Origin: Bacillota bacterium
GTDB lineage: Bacteria; Bacillota; Clostridia; Clostridiales; Clostridiaceae
NCBI GenBank assembly: GCA_021781655.1
Contig: JAJXWJ010000014.1
Location: 1 to 55,848, forward strand
Direction: 5' to 3'
Length of the DNA: 55,848 nt
Part shown: in pieces, positions 7,848 to 16,883 of the stretch
How the letters are laid out: each line of letters starts with the position of its first letter
Position numbering within the stretch: position 1 is the stretch's first letter
The notes under the pieces: generated by a model
What the model saw: the letters and a program-made list of their open reading frames with translations, nothing else
The model's database searches: none
Told to the model about the DNA's origin: nothing
Program-made: the position numbers and the translations under genes

Positions 7848-8609
7848 TTACTTCATATTTTCATTTTCTATTTTTTTTCTTAAAAAAAATAGGTAGAAAA
7901 TAAATAATGAATTTGTAATAAGATATCTTTTCCAAAGCCTTTTTGGTTCTTTAAATAATCTATATAACCATTCTAATCCAGTTTTTTGCATCCATATTGG
8001 TGCCCTCTTTAATGTACCAGAGTGAAAATTAAATGCCGCACCAACTCCAAAAATAACTGAGCCACTTAATTTTTCGAAATGTTGATACATCCAAACTTCT
8101 TGCTTAGGTGCACCTAAGCCTATCCACAATATATTAGGTTTCAATTCGTTTATTTTTTTTATTATATTATCATCTTCTTCCTTCGTTAATTCTCTAAACG
8201 GAGGTGAATACATTCCTAATATTTTCAATTTAGGATATTTTGCATGAAGTTCATTACCTAGTATCTTTATATTATCTTCTGTACCTCCATAAAAATAATT
8301 AGTATAACCTTTTTCCTCACTTAATTTGAATAAATGTGTCATTATATCCGGCCCAGAACATTTTTCCATATCTTTATAACCTCTATGTTTTCCTATCCAA
8401 ACTAATGGCATTCCATCTGGTACAGCTAATGATGCATTATTAGTTATTTTCTTAAATCTTTCATCTTTCACACCTGTTATTATTGTGTGCACATTTGAAA
8501 CACAAATATAATGAGTTTTTTTAGACAAGATTAATTTTTCAACTTTATCTCCCAAATCTTTTATATTTGTAACGTTTATTTTGGAACCAAGTATATTAAT
8601 TTTATCCAT
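7848..8609 (-). CDS. WecG/TagA/CpsF family glycosyltransferase (GT26)
   Basis: A 253-residue glycosyltransferase of family GT26, which moves a (often N-acetylated) hexosamine onto a polyprenyl-linked sugar at the membrane. It has the family motifs VPDGMPLVW with the catalytic aspartate D65, and GLGAPKQEVW (about 164-173), plus a C-terminal basic and hydrophobic tail (RLFKEPKRLWKRY, then a hydrophobic stretch) for membrane binding. Its ribosome binding site lies in the 3' end of the preceding glycosyltransferase gene, 4 bases away, so the two are coupled. The exact donor cannot be read from sequence. Confidence 0.88.
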   Translation of the reverse strand: MDKINILGSKINVTNIKDLGDKVEKLILSKKTHYICVSNVHTIITGVKDERFKKITNNASLAVPDGMPLVWIGKHRGYKDMEKCSGPDIMTHLFKLSEEKGYTNYFYGGTEDNIKILGNELHAKYPKLKILGMYSPPFRELTKEEDDNIIKKINELKPNILWIGLGAPKQEVWMYQHFEKLSGSVIFGVGAAFNFHSGTLKRAPIWMQKTGLEWLYRLFKEPKRLWKRYLITNSLFIFYLFFLRKKIENENMK

Positions 8610-8613
8610 TTCT

Positions 8614-9789
8614 CTACCTCTTAATTAAATTATTATATAAATTCATATGCTTATTATAATATATATCCTCAGTATAATAATTTATATATGTATTATATGC
8701 ATTTTTACTTAATTCTGCAATAAGTTCTTTATTTCTATCTATTAATAGCAACTTTTGTTTAAGATCAAAAACATCTCCACTTTTAAATTTGATACCATTA
8801 TAATCATTCTTTATCATATACTTTAAACCACCAATATCTGAGGCAATAACCATCGTACCCAATGAAAATGCTTCTAATACTACCGTAGGAAAATTTTCAT
8901 ACCACTCTGAAGGAACAATAATTGCTTTCGAAAATCTAATTAAATTATCTTTTTCTATTCCATTTTTAAAACCAATATATTCAATATTATTTATGCCCTT
9001 TTCTTTTATAAAATTTTTAATTTCATTTTCTAATGGCCCAGTTCCAACTATTTTTAAATTAATATTATTTAACATAGAGAATGTTTTTATAATTGTGTTA
9101 ACACCCTTTTCATTGGATATCCTACCAATGTATAGATAGTAATCTTTCTTGTCATAACATTCTAAAGTGGGCTTTTCATTTGTTGAATTAGGTATTATTT
9201 CAATTTTTGCTCCATCATACCCCTTTTCAATCATTTTTTGTTTAACAAAATTATTTAATGCAATAAACTTATTAATCTTATTGAAAACACCCTTATTAAA
9301 TGAGTTGCTTATTAAATTCGAGTACCATAAACTTTGCATATAACTTTCGTGATAACATTTGTTATAAAAACATTCATAATAATTGTTATTTTTTAGGCAT
9401 TTTTCACATACACTATTATTTCTAAACATAAGTCCATTCGGACATATAAACCTATAATTATGAAGCGTTTGAATTATTGGAATATTTCTTTTATAAAAAA
9501 ATTCATATACTCCTGGAGATATTATTGGATAAACATTATGAATATGGACAATATCTGCATTAAAATTTGATGTAATCTCAATCAATTCAGATTCAGTTTT
9601 TTTTGAACTATATGATTCTTTTATCATTTTTATTTTATTTATTATAGATAAACTGTCTATATTATTATTACTTTTAGTATATAATTCCACATCAATACCC
9701 TTTTTTTTATATAATTGATATTGTTTTTCAACTATACTATCTTCTCCACCATATTCTGAATATTTATTATGTACAAGTAAAACTTTCAT
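8614..9789 (-). CDS. Glycosyltransferase family 4 (GT-B fold)
   Basis: A 391-residue retaining glycosyltransferase. The N-terminal domain begins MKVLLVHNKYSEYGGED and contains a cysteine cluster (CEKCLKNNNYYEC) seen in some GT4 members. The C-terminal GT4 domain has YIGRISNEKG and the donor-binding ENFPTVVLEAFSLGT region (E-x7-E type). I start at the ATG at 9789, which has GGAGGT five bases upstream; a longer reading adds 22 residues of no family character. It belongs to cluster B and precedes the TagA-like gene. The sugar specificity is unknown. Confidence 0.87.
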   Translation of the reverse strand: MKVLLVHNKYSEYGGEDSIVEKQYQLYKKKGIDVELYTKSNNNIDSLSIINKIKMIKESYSSKKTESELIEITSNFNADIVHIHNVYPIISPGVYEFFYKRNIPIIQTLHNYRFICPNGLMFRNNSVCEKCLKNNNYYECFYNKCYHESYMQSLWYSNLISNSFNKGVFNKINKFIALNNFVKQKMIEKGYDGAKIEIIPNSTNEKPTLECYDKKDYYLYIGRISNEKGVNTIIKTFSMLNNINLKIVGTGPLENEIKNFIKEKGINNIEYIGFKNGIEKDNLIRFSKAIIVPSEWYENFPTVVLEAFSLGTMVIASDIGGLKYMIKNDYNGIKFKSGDVFDLKQKLLLIDRNKELIAELSKNAYNTYINYYTEDIYYNKHMNLYNNLIKR

Positions 9790-10422
9790 GTTAACCTCCA
9801 TTTCTCTGATATCCCTTACGATACTAATAATATTAAAAAAACAGCAAAGACGCATTATTTCATTTCGCTCAACTTTTTCTGTAAAATCACTTTAATTTTA
9901 TTTGATTACTTTGTTAATATATTTGTTTATTATTCTTTTATATAAATAAGCCTTATGATTTTTTAGCTTATTATATTAAAATTAATAGTTTAATCCATGA
10001 ATATAATTCTATTTTCTTAGTCTCATTATTTATCAGTATCCTTCTCAACTAAATTTAGTTGATTATTATATATTTAAATCATCTATATCATTAAGCATAT
10101 CAACCACATTTATTTGTATATCTTTTATCTTTCTTTTGTATAATATTTTATATACCTCTAAAATCAGGTGATTATAAATACCAATTCCTTATGAAAATAT
10201 AATCTTTCACATATACATCATTTATTATTATATTTGCAAAAAAAATAATTATTGTCAAAATATTGATAAAATCTTCTCATAATTCTATTTAACAATATAA
10301 TCATATTTTATTAATTTAATTAAATAATCTAGAATTTTTAGACATAAATTATCATATTAAAGTCTAACTTTTCATCAGAACATATATATCTCAATATAGA
10401 ATTCATAATTAAAATTTTTTGT
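9790..10422 (-). other. AT-rich 0.63-kb gap, possible decayed gene
   Basis: No intact gene is seen. On the minus strand a 40-codon stretch (GIGIYNHLILEVYKILYKRK-like, about 10080-10190) and a shorter stretch ending near 9898 (HKAYLYKRIINKYINKVIK) read like protein, but they lie in different frames with many stops around them. This would fit a degraded transferase or flippase gene inside cluster B. It could also be chance in AT-rich DNA. No strong terminator or promoter was found here. Confidence 0.3.
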
Positions 10423-10968
10423 CTATATTTTTTTTATCAATTTTGCTGGGCTTCCAGCATACAAACCATTTGATTCTAAAGAATTGGTTACAACAGAATT
10501 TGCACCTACAACTACTCTATCTCCTATATTTACTCCTTTAGTAATAACAACATTAGCTGCTATCCATACATTTGATCCGATATTAACTTTAGAAGTATTA
10601 AATCCTTGCTTACATATTAATATATCATTACTCTCATATTTATGGTTATGGTCATAAATTGATACGTTAGGACCAAAAATATTATTATCTCCTATTTTAA
10701 CTCCATCTAATGCTACTATTTTACAATATGAATTAAAATAATTATTGAATCCTATTTCAATATTAGCATTATCGCATTCTATTTTACAATTATTACTCAA
10801 ATATACTTTATCATCTATTGATAACATTCCTTCTCCATTTATATTAATATCTACATTTTTACCTATAAAATATCTGAAACCTTTAATATTAAACTTATTC
10901 AAATTTATAAACTTAATTAATATCAGCCTTAATATTCCAAATAAATATTTTATTTTAAATTTTTTCAT
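10423..10968 (-). CDS. Left-handed beta-helix acyltransferase (LacA/WbbJ-like O-acetyltransferase)
   Basis: A 181-residue acetyltransferase with hexapeptide repeats, including IGDNNIFGPNVSIYDHNH, where the histidines provide the acetyl-CoA catalytic site, then IGSNVWIAANVVI, IGDRVVVGANSVV and a closing YAGSPAKLIKKI. It probably O-acetylates a sugar of the cluster B repeat unit. The first about 45 residues are basic and hydrophobic, perhaps membrane-associating. GGGAGGAG precedes the ATG. It lies 21 bp after the upstream glycosyltransferase gene. Confidence 0.88.
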   Translation of the reverse strand: MKKFKIKYLFGILRLILIKFINLNKFNIKGFRYFIGKNVDININGEGMLSIDDKVYLSNNCKIECDNANIEIGFNNYFNSYCKIVALDGVKIGDNNIFGPNVSIYDHNHKYESNDILICKQGFNTSKVNIGSNVWIAANVVITKGVNIGDRVVVGANSVVTNSLESNGLYAGSPAKLIKKI

Positions 10969-10989
10969 TGTCTCCTCCCTATTTGTTTT

Positions 10990-12084
10990 TTAAATATTAT
11001 TGAATAAATTAAAATACATATCATAAATGTTTTTACATGAAAAATCCAAGCTAGTTTGATAAGCATTTATACTCACTTTTTTATATTCTTCCGGGTTTAA
11101 AACTAAATTTTCAACTATATCACTCATACAATTCAAAGTATTATCATTTAAGTCTAAAACATATCCATTAATACCATTTTTTAAAACCTCGCTAATTCCA
11201 CACTGTTTAGAAACAATGGCAGGAGTAGAATAACTCATAGATTCAATTGCCGTCAAATTAAAAGTATCAAATTTACTTAAAGCTACACAAAAATGTGATT
11301 CAGCGTATAATTTATTTAATTTTTGCTTATCTAAAATCCCCTTATAACTAATGTAATCCATAAGTTCATTTTTATTTATAAAATCATTATAATCTTTAAG
11401 TATACTTAAAGATTCATAACCACCACAAATATCCATATAGACTTTTGAATTTAAATTTTTTTCATTGTATTCTTTTATAAATTGAAGTAATAAAAATATA
11501 TTTTTAACTTTATATATTCCGCCGGCCATTATTAATTTGACTTTGTTAAAATTTAATTCATGCAATTTATATATATTGGGAATATTTGTTCCATTATATA
11601 TTACATAAACATTATTTTTCCGATTATATTTTTCCTCTAAATAAACTTTCTGTCCATTTGAAACACATATAATATTAGGAAAGTTTTGTATTAATTCTTT
11701 TTCAATTTTATTATACTTTTTGGCATCATTAAAAAATTCCTTATATGTTTCTGAGTCATGTACATATTTGGCCTGTTCGCTTAGTATTCCATGCATAGTT
11801 AAAAAATACTTATTTTTCTTATTTATCTTTGATATCAAATATATATAATATGGTATTTTGTAACCAAATGAATGAACATTAATCACACTATCTTTAATTA
11901 TCATGATCATTATAATATCTTTTAGCAATTTAAGTCTGTAAAGAATGTTATTGCTACATGTATTAATAAATTTTATGTTAGTTCCATTCAATTTAAATTG
12001 GTTTAATATATTATTCAATGCTACGGCTGGTCCAGATGATATTTTTTTATCAATATAACCAATAAATATAATATCTTTCTTCAT
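10990..12084 (-). CDS. Glycosyltransferase family 4
   Basis: A 364-residue GT-B glycosyltransferase. The N-terminus begins MKKDIIFIGYIDKKISSGPA with a GPAVALNNI acceptor loop. The C-terminal domain has the nucleotide-sugar segment VALSKFDTFNLTAIESMSYS followed by PAIVSKQCGISE, equivalent to the E-x7-E motif of GT4. AGGAGG lies 7 bases before the ATG. It is part of cluster B, between a GT2 gene and an acetyltransferase gene. Donor and acceptor are unknown. Confidence 0.87.
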   Translation of the reverse strand: MKKDIIFIGYIDKKISSGPAVALNNILNQFKLNGTNIKFINTCSNNILYRLKLLKDIIMIMIIKDSVINVHSFGYKIPYYIYLISKINKKNKYFLTMHGILSEQAKYVHDSETYKEFFNDAKKYNKIEKELIQNFPNIICVSNGQKVYLEEKYNRKNNVYVIYNGTNIPNIYKLHELNFNKVKLIMAGGIYKVKNIFLLLQFIKEYNEKNLNSKVYMDICGGYESLSILKDYNDFINKNELMDYISYKGILDKQKLNKLYAESHFCVALSKFDTFNLTAIESMSYSTPAIVSKQCGISEVLKNGINGYVLDLNDNTLNCMSDIVENLVLNPEEYKKVSINAYQTSLDFSCKNIYDMYFNLFNNI

Positions 12085-12114
12085 ATTAACCTCCTAAAAA
12101 GAAAATCGGATTCT

Positions 12115-12909
12115 CTATTCAAACTTTAAATTTATTCCCATTCTTCTCAATCCCGCATATATACACCATCTTATAAATCTAAATTGAATTCTTGAAATTC
12201 TTTTGCATTGATTATAATGCTTTTCTTTTCTTATATTAAATATGTCTTTCCAAAACTTTATAGCATTTCCATTTGTCATTGTTTTTGACTGATATTGAAT
12301 TCTAAATTCTCCTACAATTTTATGCAAATTTACTCCATTATTATTTTTTAAAAGTCTTAACCATAAATCATAATCCATAGTAAAATTTATTTTTTCATCT
12401 AAATAATTAATTTCTTTAACTCTTTTAGCAAGATAGAATGAACCCTGCTGATTTATATCTGGATTAACATTTAACAAATAATTATATTCCAAGTCACCAA
12501 TTTTTTTTGTATAACATTTATTACTTTGTTCATCAATAAAATCAATATAACCATAAAATACCGTTGCATCTTGATTTAGTTTATATGCTTCTACAATATT
12601 TTCAACACAATCATATTTTAAAATATCATCTGAATTAATCCAACCAATCAATTCACCTTTTGCCATTTTAAAGCCCTTATTTATAGCTTCAGTTTGCCCA
12701 TTATCCTTCTCAATTATAATTTTTATATTTTTATATTCTCTATATTTTTTCAAAATATCTTCTGTTTCATCATTTGAGCATCCATCAATAATTATATATT
12801 CTATATTTTTATATGTCTGGTTCAATACAGATTGTATAGTTTCTTCTATATATTTTCCTTGATTGTATGATGGCGTTACTATTGTAATCAATGGATTTTC
12901 CTTATTCAT
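12115..12909 (-). CDS. Glycosyltransferase family 2
   Basis: A 264-residue inverting GT-A glycosyltransferase. It has the N-terminal ITIVTPSYNQGKYIEETIQS, the first aspartate in IIDGCSNDET, and the metal-binding GWINSDD region as the D-x-D equivalent. The late MDYDLWLRLLK motif is typical of WfgS/WfeV-like transferases, which often use glucose or N-acetylhexosamine. The start has AGAGGAG upstream, inside the end of the polymerase gene one base away, so translation is coupled. Confidence 0.88.
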   Translation of the reverse strand: MNKENPLITIVTPSYNQGKYIEETIQSVLNQTYKNIEYIIIDGCSNDETEDILKKYREYKNIKIIIEKDNGQTEAINKGFKMAKGELIGWINSDDILKYDCVENIVEAYKLNQDATVFYGYIDFIDEQSNKCYTKKIGDLEYNYLLNVNPDINQQGSFYLAKRVKEINYLDEKINFTMDYDLWLRLLKNNNGVNLHKIVGEFRIQYQSKTMTNGNAIKFWKDIFNIRKEKHYNQCKRISRIQFRFIRWCIYAGLRRMGINLKFE

Positions 12910-12910
12910 T

Positions 12911-14167
12911 TTATTCTCCTCTGTTATTAAAATTTGGGCTAAGCGAATTTAAAATTATTAATGAAAATATTATAGCGATAAATATCGAATTAGCTTCTAT
13001 TAGGCTATTTTCATCGAATAATAATATCAATGATGATATTAAAAATATAATATAACCTTTACTGAATATACTTTTACTTTTATTTACAAGATAACATGTA
13101 TACAAATAATATGCCAAGAAGAATATCGTTCCAAAAAAACCCAATACTATAATCAATTCAGCATAACCTATATCCGCTGTATAGATGCTATGCTGCGATC
13201 CAGAATAGAAATATACTTTTCCTGAATTTTCACTATATGGTCCTAACCCTAAAAGTAAAATATTGTTATTTTCTAGATATGTTATCCTTTCTTCCATCAT
13301 ATTAATTCTTACTCCAGAATCCCCTCCATCTAATCTTTGATTATCTGTAAATGTACTCATTATCCTGTCATTAAGAGATGGTATGTATATAGGAATAATA
13401 AGGAAGAAAATAATTATGAAAGATAAAATTATTGTAATAGGTAAAATAATATTTTTTTTAGAAATACTAAACAATGCCAAAAACGCACAAGAAAGAGCAG
13501 TTATTATTATACTTGCTCTACTTAATGTAAACACAACATTCAAAAATATTGATATAAACATAATTATAGCTGTTCTTTTTTTGAAGTATTTACCATTTAG
13601 TTTTTTATTTATCAATAATGTTTGTAAAAACATTAAGGAAAAAATTGGTAAAATCGAACCTCCTACATACATCCTTAATAAGTTTAGACTACCTACATTT
13701 TGATAAATATAGTATCCATTCAATATTGGCTTTTGTATAATAAATTCAATATTGTAAATTAACGACGAAATAAACTCTAATATTATGATCAGTCTAAAAC
13801 TTTTTGATTCATCTATTCTGTTATTATAAAAACATAGCAATACTAATGGATAAAAGTAATACCTTATTGTTCTTAATGTTTCAGCTAAGCTTTGACCGCT
13901 TAAAATAACTCTTATTGATTCAAAAATTAGATATATTATGAAAACCATATAAAAAACAATTGCAAATTTTATTAGTTTATTTACCTTCTTTTTTTGTGTA
14001 CTAATGGTAAAAATACCTAGTAGTACCATTATCAAAAAGAAAATATCTTCTAACTTTCCAACACCTGATATATTAAAATAACTATCATTAATTAACCCGA
14101 AACAATCTGTTATTGATAAATACAGTGCTACAATTAAAAGGTTGACTATCTTTTCTATTTTTATCAT
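12911..14167 (-). CDS. wzy: Wzy-type polysaccharide polymerase (cluster B)
   Basis: A 418-residue integral membrane protein with about 11-12 hydrophobic helices and one large extracellular loop (RLDGGDSGVRINMMEERITYLENN-like, around residues 280-330). That loop resembles the Wzy_C/O-antigen ligase signature. It would join repeat units on the outer face of the membrane. I start at the second of two adjacent ATGs (14167), with AGAGG six bases upstream; the longer reading lacks a ribosome binding site. It lies between GT4 and GT2 genes in cluster B. Wzy proteins have little sequence conservation, so the call rests on topology and context. Confidence 0.8.
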   Translation of the reverse strand: MIKIEKIVNLLIVALYLSITDCFGLINDSYFNISGVGKLEDIFFLIMVLLGIFTISTQKKKVNKLIKFAIVFYMVFIIYLIFESIRVILSGQSLAETLRTIRYYFYPLVLLCFYNNRIDESKSFRLIIILEFISSLIYNIEFIIQKPILNGYYIYQNVGSLNLLRMYVGGSILPIFSLMFLQTLLINKKLNGKYFKKRTAIIMFISIFLNVVFTLSRASIIITALSCAFLALFSISKKNIILPITIILSFIIIFFLIIPIYIPSLNDRIMSTFTDNQRLDGGDSGVRINMMEERITYLENNNILLLGLGPYSENSGKVYFYSGSQHSIYTADIGYAELIIVLGFFGTIFFLAYYLYTCYLVNKSKSIFSKGYIIFLISSLILLFDENSLIEANSIFIAIIFSLIILNSLSPNFNNRGE

Positions 14168-14238
14168 CATACACCTCTTGTACTTTATGTTATATTTATT
14201 TATAATTAGCATTTAATTGTATAAATCAATTTACTATT

Positions 14239-15321
14239 CTAAAAGTATTTTTCTATTAAATTTCCAAGTTCGACATAATTATCTCTTTCAAAAATTGTAC
14301 ATTTATCGTTTTTTTGCTCATAATGCACATTAATATTAGACATAATAATACTTTTATTCAATGCCTTAGCATCTTCTACTACTGTTCCCCAACCTTCAAA
14401 TAATGATGGCTGTAAAACTACTTTACATGCTATCATTAAAGCTAATTGTTCTCTTCTTGAGATAAATCCTAAAATACGGATATTATTACTTATATTTTTT
14501 TCGTTAATAAATTTCTTTAACTTTGAAAAATAATCGATATTTCTATAATCTTCAGTATTACCAGTACAAACTAGAGTAATATCCTTCTTTTTATTATTTA
14601 CTAAATAACTAATTGCTTTAAATGCAGTTATATGGTTTTTATGTTTCCAAAATTGATTAGGTAAAAAAACAAATTCTTCAGGTACATTGTATTTTTCTAG
14701 CGTTCTTTTTATAAATTCATTATCTATATTCTCAATGTCATCTTCAATAAATGATTCAAAATTTATTACATTTACTCCATTAAGATATTGAGGATATATA
14801 GTTTTATAATCATTATATGCATCATTGCTACTTAAAATTAAATTCAGATGATTTTGGGCAATATTTCTAAATGATTTATTCCTAAAATCAATTTCTTTTT
14901 CCGAAAACATTTCTGGCAAATGAATATGTTGAAAGTCTGGAATCCAATATACACTTTGTTTTTTCAAAAAAAATAAAGGGAATGAATTAACTGGATAAAT
15001 ATAGTCTATTTTATAATTTTTAATAAGTGTTATCATTTGCACATCAAAAATTTTCTTCGTAAATTTTATCGATGCTTTAATTATAATATCATTAAATTTG
15101 TTATTTTTATATTCGATAATATTTACATTTTTATATTTTCTGAACGTTTCAAATATACTAGCAGATTCACCCTTTACTAGTATATAAACACTTGTTTCAC
15201 CTGTAATCATAGACTTTTTAATCATTGTGTAAATAATATTTTTTACATAATATAGACCGCCAATCCATTCCTTACCACCATTGGCAATAAACATTATTTT
15301 CTTATTTTTTAAATCAATCAA
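14239..15321 (-). CDS. Glycosyltransferase family 4/1
   Basis: A 360-residue GT-B glycosyltransferase. The N-terminus has MFIANGGKEWIGGLYYVKN, a glycine-rich acceptor loop, and PVNSFPLFFL/PDFQHIHLPEMF in the middle. The C-terminal domain has LPNQFWKHKNH and QPSLFEGWGTVVEDAKALN, a clear GT4 donor-binding motif. The start is probably TTG at 15321, with GGTGA upstream. It overlaps the end of the epimerase gene by 8 bases. A later ATG (residue 10) has no ribosome binding site. Confidence 0.85.
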   Translation of the reverse strand: MIDLKNKKIMFIANGGKEWIGGLYYVKNIIYTMIKKSMITGETSVYILVKGESASIFETFRKYKNVNIIEYKNNKFNDIIIKASIKFTKKIFDVQMITLIKNYKIDYIYPVNSFPLFFLKKQSVYWIPDFQHIHLPEMFSEKEIDFRNKSFRNIAQNHLNLILSSNDAYNDYKTIYPQYLNGVNVINFESFIEDDIENIDNEFIKRTLEKYNVPEEFVFLPNQFWKHKNHITAFKAISYLVNNKKKDITLVCTGNTEDYRNIDYFSKLKKFINEKNISNNIRILGFISRREQLALMIACKVVLQPSLFEGWGTVVEDAKALNKSIIMSNINVHYEQKNDKCTIFERDNYVELGNLIEKYF

Positions 15322-16219
15322 TTTTCTTCACCCAATCAATATATTTTTTAATTCCTACTTCTAAATCAATCTTTTTTACATAACCTAATTTTTTTATTTT
15401 GTTTATATCAGCTTTCCAATTCATAGGATCACCTTCTTTTACTATGCCATTAAATTTAATTTTATCCTCATCTATTTTTAAACACTTTCCAAATTCAAGT
15501 GCTAACTTCCTGATTGTTACTTCTTCTCCGTTTCCTATATTATATACTAGATCTGAACTATCTTCTTCTACAATTAAATCCATTGCCCTTATTACATCAG
15601 TAATATTTATAAAATCTCTTGTCTCGTTTCCAGTACCATATAATTCTATGATTCCATTTTTAACATATTTATTATACATATCCCATAATATTTGTTTCCT
15701 CAATCCTTCTCCATATGCAGAAAAAATCCTTACAACGACTATATTCTTTTTATTTATTTTTCGATAATAATAACAAATATCTTCACACATTTTTTTATGT
15801 AATCCATATGGAGATATCGGTGATGTCATATCATTTTCTAAAATTGGTAGTTGTAACGGATTACCATATACAGCTGCAGTTGATAAAAATATAAATTTAG
15901 GATTTATTTTAGCCCTTGATAATGATGAAAGTGTTTTATATAAAACTTCAACGTTACTATTAAAATCCATTTCCGGATATTCTACAGATTTTCCAACGCT
16001 GGCATTTCCAGCACAATGTATAAATATATCTGGCGATATTTCCTTATAAATTTTACTCATATCGTCATTTAATAAATCACACTCTATAAATTTATTTCTA
16101 TCTAAACCTTTATTAATCCTTATATCCAAACCATATACATCATAACCTTTATTTTTATAAAATTGAACCATATGGCTACCAATAAAGCCATTACATCCAG
16201 TAATTAGGATTTTCTTCAT
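15314..16219 (-). CDS. NAD-dependent sugar epimerase/dehydratase (extended SDR)
   Basis: A 301-residue extended short-chain dehydrogenase acting on nucleotide sugars. It has the NAD motif ITGCNGFIGSHM (GxxGxxG), the active-site YGLHKKM (Y-x3-K) with upstream STAAVYG, and RDFINITDV in the substrate domain. It resembles UDP-glucose/GlcNAc 4-epimerases and GDP-sugar reductases, and I cannot decide between them. Its ATG overlaps the stop of the acetyltransferase gene (ATGA), with AAGGAG nine bases upstream. It would supply one donor sugar to the cluster B repeat. Confidence 0.83.
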   Translation of the reverse strand: MKKILITGCNGFIGSHMVQFYKNKGYDVYGLDIRINKGLDRNKFIECDLLNDDMSKIYKEISPDIFIHCAGNASVGKSVEYPEMDFNSNVEVLYKTLSSLSRAKINPKFIFLSTAAVYGNPLQLPILENDMTSPISPYGLHKKMCEDICYYYRKINKKNIVVVRIFSAYGEGLRKQILWDMYNKYVKNGIIELYGTGNETRDFINITDVIRAMDLIVEEDSSDLVYNIGNGEEVTIRKLALEFGKCLKIDEDKIKFNGIVKEGDPMNWKADINKIKKLGYVKKIDLEVGIKKYIDWVKKID

Positions 16220-16845
16220 AACTCATTCTCCTTTTTCAAAGTTTTTACAACCTTAGCAGGGTTTCCTGCCACTACAGTATATGGTAGAACATCTTTTGTA
16301 ACTACACTTCTTGCCCCAATAACTGCACCTTCTCCGATGGTTACACCTTTTAAAATAACAACATCAAATCCAATCCATACTTTATCCTTTATTTTTATTG
16401 GTGCTGATTTAACTACATCCCAATTTTTATTTTGTATGAAACCAAATCCGTTATTAATATCTTCTATTGACTGTAAAGTATCATTTTTTCTTTCATACCA
16501 ATTTACCGAATGAGAATTGTGATCATATATTGTGCATCCCCAAGAAATTGTCACATCATCTCCAATTTCTATTGAATTTATGGAAATTAAATTAGTTCCC
16601 CCTCCAATATAACACCTCTCTCCAATAGAAATCTCACCTGAATCTTTTTCAAATATAATATTGCAATTTAATAAACATTTTTTAGATATTGCAACTTTAC
16701 TTTTTTTCAAAATTTCATTTTTAGAAATTATAAAAAATTCTTCTAAAAGCTTAGTTGATTTATCTATTTTAATACTTTGAATATTTTTTTTCAGAATCTT
16801 ATCTAATTTAAATCTTTTATAAATAACCTTAAACTTATTAAACAT
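16216..16845 (-). CDS. Left-handed beta-helix acyltransferase (cluster B)
   Basis: A 209-residue hexapeptide-repeat transferase. It shows IGERCYIGGGTN, IGDDVTISWGCTIYDHNSHS (catalytic histidines), IKDKVWIGFDVVILKGVTIG and the closing VVAGNPAKVVKTL. It is probably an O-acetyltransferase modifying a sugar in the repeat unit. I start at the ATG at 16845, which has GGAGAAG just upstream; a longer reading starts at a TTG overlapping that site. Its stop overlaps the next gene's start by 4 bases. Confidence 0.87.
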   Translation of the reverse strand: MFNKFKVIYKRFKLDKILKKNIQSIKIDKSTKLLEEFFIISKNEILKKSKVAISKKCLLNCNIIFEKDSGEISIGERCYIGGGTNLISINSIEIGDDVTISWGCTIYDHNSHSVNWYERKNDTLQSIEDINNGFGFIQNKNWDVVKSAPIKIKDKVWIGFDVVILKGVTIGEGAVIGARSVVTKDVLPYTVVAGNPAKVVKTLKKENEL

Positions 16846-16883
16846 ATTCTTCTCCAACTTTTTATTATTTAAAAATTATCTAT

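Noticed and set aside
9790-9855. Longer start of the GT4 gene at 9855
   Set aside because: The 22 extra residues do not fit the family, and GGAGGT directly precedes the ATG at 9789.
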